DNA of 64,000 nucleotides from Ipomoea triloba (Eukaryota > Streptophyta > Magnoliopsida > Solanales > Convolvulaceae), in NCBI RefSeq assembly GCF_003576645.1, contig NC_044927.1, forward strand, positions 17,387,631 to 17,451,630, written 5' to 3'. Under the pieces are notes generated by a model, which saw only the letters and a program-made list of their open reading frames with translations, was not told the origin of the DNA and did no database searches. The position numbers and the translations under genes were made by a program. Of the stretch, positions 58,961 to 64,000 are shown piece by piece (within the stretch, counting starts at the first letter, position 1; each line of letters begins with the position of its first letter).

Positions 58961-61256
58961 CCTCCATCTTTGTCTATCAACCATTCTGGCAGCAAAGGTT
59001 GATGCTGTGTCATCTGGTAGCAGAAATGGTGATGGCAGTTCCATGTCGATAGGAAAGCCCGGCAGTGTGAGCAATGGAATTTCACCCTCTCGAATTGTCT
59101 GTGCTTTATCGGTGTCATTCGAGGGTGTGGACTCAGGTGGTGGCAGAAGTAGAACTGAGTTGGGTGCCACCTCAAGTGCTTTAGAGGTCTCGGACTCACC
59201 TCTCGAAGCTGCTACCTGTTCATCCAGAGCAAAATTACTCACTTGGGACAAAGGAATTGCGGCTATTGGTATAGGATTTTCTTGAAACTTGGTATAGCAG
59301 TGGCGAGCCTAATATCTTCTTGAAACTTTGCTTCGACTTCAGGATCTATTTCAGGCTCGGCTTCGGCTTCTTGTGCATCAGCAGCTATGCCCTTTCCTTT
59401 GTCAGATCGACCAAGATTCCTCCTAGTCACGTGCATCTCATGGGCAAGGTTTAAAAGTTCATTGGCTGGGAGTTCTGTAAGGTTCAACCAGTTTAGAGCG
59501 AAGATCTCCTCAGCCTCCATATCTGCTGCTCATGCAATCAGTTGATCAAAAGGGCCTGTTCTCCAGTTGATCCATCGAAGAACCCTGGAGAAGTCATCCA
59601 GGCTAGACACATCTTCAACACGGTGATCTAACTGAGCAGTGGCATCATCATTCAAATCATGAGATTCAGCAGATAGGATTTCTGTCGCTGATGCAGCTTC
59701 CACTGCTTGCGTATTGATCTCTCGATTGTGCTCCGAGAGATCGTCACCTGGCTCCACAGTCGCTGTCACTCTGGCTATTGTTCCTTCAACTTGAACAGAT
59801 TCAGTGGGTGTCAACTCCACATTTTGAGCACTTTGCACTGGGTCCCTGACCACAGTGCCCTGATCGTCAGCAGATTCCACATAGTCTTGAGCTTCAGCTG
59901 CTGGAGCAGTTATCTCTCGAACCACCTGTCGTGGTTCCTCAGCATCACCCTGCACTGGATCACTGATCCCAGTGCCTTCAACCTCTCGAGCCTCCTCTCG
60001 AGGCATATCCAAAGAATCATCAACAATACCAGCACCATCGACATTCAGATCAACAATAATTTCACCCGAGATGGATCTGGTAGGGGGCACTCTCTCAACC
60101 TCAGCGGCCAGTGTAGCCTGAGGTTCCCCCTGGGCTTGTGCACTGTCCTCAAACGGTACTTGAATAACAGAGGGTGTCACCTCTCGAGTCTGGGTGACAA
60201 CCACAGTCTTGGCTCTTTTAGCCCTCTTTGGCAGAATAACCCTCTTGATCAGTGTACCCAGAGGCTCATCATCAGAATTCTCCTCCTCAGTTTGAGCCTT
60301 CCTTTTGCCCTTTCCCTTAGGCTTTGAGGGAGAAGGTGCAATCTTTACACCCTTGGACTTTGGAGCTTGAGATTTCGTCCTACCCATATAGGTATTTCGA
60401 TGAATCTCTCTCCCTTCCCTCAACTGCAAACCCTTTAAACTGAGTAAATATTGAACAACAAAACCGAAACCAACCTTTTTACTGATCGACAGATTGGTGT
60501 TTGAGACTGAGCCCTGCACTTGTTGTTTGAGGAAGTTGAAGATGATGTGTGCCCAGTCCATTTGATTGTTGTTCCAGATGGCATGGAGGATTTGAGAATG
60601 TCCAGATTAATCTCATCTGTTCCGGACACCTTGCCGAGAATGAACTTCATGATGAGGTCGGTGGCAATGGCAAACCTCTCCTTCAAATGGAACTTGCGGA
60701 GGGCAGAGGTTGCTCTTGGCGGTGCAGTCTCCAATCGGATTTTGTCCTAAAACGCTTGCTTGTTTAAATTGTAATCCGAGAGGTGCTTGACTGCCTCCTC
60801 TGATGCGGCAAAATCAAATGCTGCCCTTAGGTCCCCAACAGAGGTCGTGATGTCGATTTCGTTGAAGCGGCTTTCAATATCGCCCTTCGTGACCTTAGCA
60901 TTAGCGAACCATTCGGTGAAGTCGAGGTCGTGGATGGTTCTGTAGTCATGCGTCATATACTTCATCAGTCCTGCCTTCTCGAACTTCTTCAGGACTTTCT
61001 CTGCCATTGTTGGGTTCGTCGAGTGAGCAACGAAACCATCTCTGTCAAGGATACTCCCCGCCTTGACTTGCTTGATTTGAGAGCGTATGTGTTCCAGCTC
61101 CCTCTGGTATGCATCGGAAGATGAGGTTGAAGTTGAAGATTCGGACGCCATTGTTGAAAACTTTGATGTTTTGGAGGGAATGTGTACAGTGTATGTAATT
61201 TGGGGATTTTGGGTATTTGGATTGAGCTTGAATCCGGGTAAGGATGATGGATTTGG

Positions 61257-61265
61257 CTTTTATAT
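61257..61265 (-). promoter_or_regulatory. TATA-like box upstream of the large accessory ORF (copy B)
   Basis: Minus-strand ATATAAAAG, 106 bp upstream of ATG 61151, same position as in copy A. Confidence 0.6.
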
Positions 61266-61433
61266 CTTGTGGATTTGGGTCGGATATGTGGGTAGGGTTG
61301 AGAGTTTGACCCGACTTGAGATCTCGGTTAATTTGAAAGAATTGAAAGGTCGGAAATACCCCTTATAACGGTCAGCGTGTAACTTAAGGTAAGGGTATTT
61401 TTGGGAAAGAGTATGGGACGGTTTAAAGTTGGG

Positions 61434-61558
61434 TTTTATAAGATAAGATATCTTTATGAGCATGCTCCCACTAAGTTTTATAAGATAAGATATCTTTATG
61501 AGCATGCTCCCACTAATTTTTATAAGATAAGATATCTTTATGAGCATGCTCCCACTAA
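61434..61558. repeat. Three tandem units of about 42 bp upstream of the accessory ORF
   Basis: Unit: ataagataagatatcttta tgagcatgctcccacta. Element A has one diverged unit at about 46994-47034. The unit contains the palindrome AAGATATCTT and gcatgc. Confidence 0.85.
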
Positions 61559-62188
61559 TCAAGATAGTGCCCTTAAACATGGAAATCCGTCAGCAACCGA
61601 AGACCACGTGGCTAATATTAAATTCCAAATTAGCCGTTCCACATATGTCCGTTGAACTCATCAGTTTCACCTTTCGAAGGTGAGCACTTATCGGTACTAG
61701 TTTAAGGATCTTCCCCCTGAGTAATTGATCCCTAAACCTCCTTATCCCTCCGTCTTGATCTGGTATATCCGATAACAACACTTTCCAGTGGTTAAGGATC
61801 TTCCCCCTGAGTGATTAATCCTTAACCCTCCTTATTCCTCCATTTAGAGATACGTAGAGAGTCAGTTTGTTATCTTTCGAAGTGATCTCTCGAACTACCC
61901 TTCTTCGAGACATAACGTATATAGGCAAACTGAACAGGTATCTCTCGAACTATCTGTCGAACACAGATTGCGATGAAAGAAACAAGATTGATTCATCCAT
62001 AGGATTTCACTTGGAACGTTTCCTTAAGTTCATTTAGTGATTTCCAAATACATTACATATGAATCAATATCCTATTAGATTCCCTAGAAACTTTTGTTTG
62101 GCCTTGGAGAGCCATATAGGAATCTATTGTTAGAACAAGAACTAGCCATCTAAAATCCTATTTATCTGAGTAACAGAACTAGAGGTGG
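61559..62188. other. Spacer between the accessory genes of element B
   Basis: Non-coding. Two ttaaggatcttccccctgag repeats with ctccttatycctcc lie at 61703-61840. The empty target site of element A's solo LTR lies at about 61860-61880. Confidence 0.6.
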
Positions 62189-62554
62189 CTAATTCTTTTT
62201 GTTTTTCTCTACCTCTCCGCTGCTGCCTTCCTCACAGGCTCCATCTCCCTTTTCCTTGGTTCTCCATTTGGTTGAGGGAGATCCTTTTCTGGAATGTGCA
62301 GCGGTAGGAGTCCCACTTATACGGGACTCTTCTCCTAACTCCAGTATCCCACCGTAGTGAATCTCCTCGCATTTGGGAATCCATTCACCTTGGATGGGAA
62401 TTGGATGCTTGCTTGGATTATCAGGAAACTCCGCAATCTGTTCACTCTTCGTTAATTCTGGATAGTTTTCTCCTTGAAAGTCTTTGGACTTGGCTACTGA
62501 TTTCCTTCCTCTATACCAGAATGGTACATCGTCTTTTCTTTTCTTCTTCTCCAT
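62189..62554 (-). CDS. Small accessory ORF of Copia element B
   Basis: ATG 62554 (MEKKKRKDDVPFWYRGRKS) to a stop at 62189, about 121 residues, basic and hydrophilic, ending GEVEKNKKN. Compared with 49381-49746 in element A, differences are mostly single substitutions (for example SAAKSKDF/SVAKSKDF, HSVPIQGEW/HPIPIQGEW) and no indel shifts the frame. Preceded by TATA box CTATAAATAG and by pol, about 200 bp upstream. No recognisable domain. A gene in the 3' region of the Copia family; product unknown. Confidence 0.6.
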   Translation of the reverse strand: MEKKKRKDDVPFWYRGRKSVAKSKDFQGENYPELTKSEQIAEFPDNPSKHPIPIQGEWIPKCEEIHYGGILELGEESRISGTPTAAHSRKGSPSTKWRTKEKGDGACEEGSSGEVEKNKKN

Positions 62555-62591
62555 GAAGAAGTCGATGACATAAACTGTTGAGAAAATCCCT

Positions 62592-62601
62592 CTATTTATA
62601 G
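62592..62601 (-). promoter_or_regulatory. TATA box upstream of the small accessory ORF (copy B)
   Basis: Minus-strand CTATAAATAG, identical to that in element A and at the same 38-bp spacing from the ATG. Confidence 0.6.
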
Positions 62602-62752
62602 CCCAAAAATTTACCACTGTAGAGTCACGGGATGCTATATGAATGACCATTCAATGCTGTGTAACTCCAAAGCTACCATAAAGTTGATGAAACCGCTCTT
62701 CTCAAGTGAAACAGTGCATGGCACTAAATACAAGAAGATAATATTTGACCAT

Positions 62753-64000
62753 TCAACCCAATTCTATCATTCCCAATTCTAACCTTAGTTGAGAGAATCT
62801 ATTTTCACATAACGCTTTTGTGAAAATATCTGCTAGTTGTTCCTCCGTTGCAACATATTCCAAAGTTATATCCTTTTTCTCAACATGGTCTCGGATGAAG
62901 TGATACTTGATATCAATGTGTTTTGTCCTTGAGTGCAACACTGGATTTTGAGTAATGGCTATAGCACTAGTGTTGTAACACATAATCTTAACCTCTTTAC
63001 ATTCAACACCATAATCCAGTAACTGTTGCTTCATCCATAAAATCTGAGCACAATAACTTCCAGCTGCTACATATTCTGCCTCAGCGGTGCTTGTAGCTAT
63101 CGAATGCTGTTTCTTGCTAAACCATGAGACATGTCTTCCACCTAGAAACTGACATGTCCCAGATGTGCTCTTTCGATCAATTTTACAACCGGCAAAGTCC
63201 GCATCTGAATATCCCATTAGTTCGAAAGATCCACCTCTCGAATACCAAAGTCCAACACTTTGCGTACCCTTGAGATATCTAAGAATCTTTTTAGATGCAT
63301 TTAAGTGACTCTCCTTAGGACTTGCCTGAAATCTAGCACATACACCTACTGCAAAGGATATATCTGGTCTACTAGCAGTTAAATAAAGAAGAGATCCGAT
63401 GATACCTCGATATGTAGTTTGATCGACCTCGACCTTCATTGTCAACATCGATACGTAGAGAGGTTCCCATGGGTACTTTGACTGAGGATTTCCCTTCTAT
63501 GTTGTATTTCCTGAGCAGATCCTTGGTGTATTTCTCCTGGTTGATGAAAATACCTTCCTTAAGTTGTCTCACTTGTAATCCAAGGAAGTAGTTGAGTTCT
63601 CCCATCGTGCTCATCTCGAACTTCCCTTTCATCAAACTGGAGAACTTCTCGCACAGATCTGGATTGGTGCTCCCAAAGATGATATCGTCCACATAGATTT
63701 GCACCAATAAGATATGATCCCCATCCTTAATTCTAAACAATGTTTTGTCCACTAGGCCTTTGGTGAACCCGCACTGAAGTAGAAAAGAGGATAAGGTATC
63801 ATACCAAGCTCTCGGAGCTTGTTTCAAGCCGTAAAGTGCCTTCTTCAACTTGTATACTTTGTCAGCTCCCACGTCCTTCAAGAAACCCGGAGGTTGTTCA
63901 ACGTACACCTCTTCTTTAAGAAGTCCGTTCAGAAAAGTGCTCTTGACATCCATTTGATATACCTTGAAGTCTTTGAAGGCGGCATATGCGAGAAATATAC
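62753..64000 (-). pseudogene. Copia element B pol (RT C-terminal part and RNase H), runs off the window
   Basis: 63953-63430 encodes [45 protein letters not shown] and [14 protein letters not shown], the RT palm and thumb of a Copia element. A 2-bp loss near 63427 relative to element A shifts the frame. 63448-62753 continues with [51 protein letters not shown] and EQLADIFTKAL, ending MIELG. The catalytic Glu of STAEAEY is present, but the usual CDN is CYN (MCYNTSAI), so the catalytic Asp of RNase H is lost. The upstream part and the 5' LTR lie beyond 64000. Confidence 0.9.

Larger units (their letters stand above)
55602..61151 (-). pseudogene. Large accessory ORF of Copia element B, split by an insertion
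   Basis: Same gene as 39588-46698 in element A. ATG 61151 (MASESSTSTSSSDAYQREL) to an in-frame TAG after NKQAF, where copy A has a Trp codon. Then FHLKERFAIATDLIMKF, a one-base loss near 60597, and MDWAHIIFNFLKQQVQG with a long acidic linker (60561-59530). A TGA replaces a Gln codon, followed by MEAEEIFALNWLNLTEL (59520 on) and EGEIPLLTLPGFPIDMEL (to 58962). A 1.9-kb insertion follows (57035-58960). 56977-56072 has GSRG-type repeats and an Ala/Glu coiled coil (LLEQAVWAEDAARRAADEA). N 56114 replaces about 100 bp. 56039-55602 is the basic coiled coil and C-terminal domain (SSHSGLTPLECIEWWRDG). Lesions differ from copy A, so both decayed separately from an intact ancestor. Confidence 0.65.

Noticed and set aside
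58644..58967. A functional NADH dehydrogenase gene on the minus strand
   Set aside because: Only about 100 of roughly 500 ndhD residues are present, with no gene ends, inside a retrotransposon; it is a transferred plastid fragment.

Overview
This is a piece of a repeat-rich nuclear chromosome from a flowering plant, most likely a eudicot. The evidence is a 21-exon plant-type RNA polymerase I largest-subunit gene with GT-AG introns, Copia and LINE elements of plant type, Tourist-like MITEs, a Caulimoviridae-like endogenous pararetrovirus and a fragment of chloroplast ndhD. I cannot name the species. The assembly is a draft: five single-N joins (3219, 41980, 43755, 51537, 56114) and two N runs (50101-50223, 54617-54675) are present, and most joins are flanked by near-identical repeated sequence that looks like unmerged contig ends.

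Layout. 1-2010: remnant of an endogenous pararetrovirus with the end of one ORF, a GATA-repeat promoter with TATA box, a leader with a short ORF and a long stem-loop, then the first downstream ORF. 2014-6480: AT-rich sequence with microsatellites, a probable TIR element, Helitron-like termini and a decayed RPA1-like gene of the kind carried by Helitrons. 6490-11001: a broken MuDR-type transposon. 11002-14446: AT-rich DNA, a double foldback and a nest of Tourist-like MITEs. 14447-33274: the only clear host gene, NRPA1 (Pol I largest subunit), apparently intact with a predicted product of about 1,683 residues. Its introns hold MITEs and a young non-autonomous LTR element. 33275-37660: a SINE with a 17-bp target duplication, a hAT-like end, and a LINE broken by a Cassandra-like TRIM carrying a 5S-related stretch.

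37661-64000: nested Copia elements of one family, both on the minus strand. Element A (3' LTR 37661-39318, internal region to 53536) sits in the LINE endonuclease ORF. Element B (3' LTR 53537-55333, continuing past the window end) sits in element A's pol. A solo LTR of the same family, in opposite orientation and with a tcagt duplication, sits inside A. Element B is further split by a Ty3-type LTR joined to a chloroplast ndhD fragment.

The most unusual biology is in the Copia family. Downstream of pol, both copies carry two extra sense-strand genes: a small basic ORF (about 120 residues) and a very large, coiled-coil-rich ORF (about 1,250 codons when duplications and insertions are discounted). 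Each is preceded in both copies by a conserved TATA-like box, and the large one also has a good plant start context. This suggests independent transcription units inside a retrotransposon. Both copies also have a damaged RNase H active site, but at different residues.
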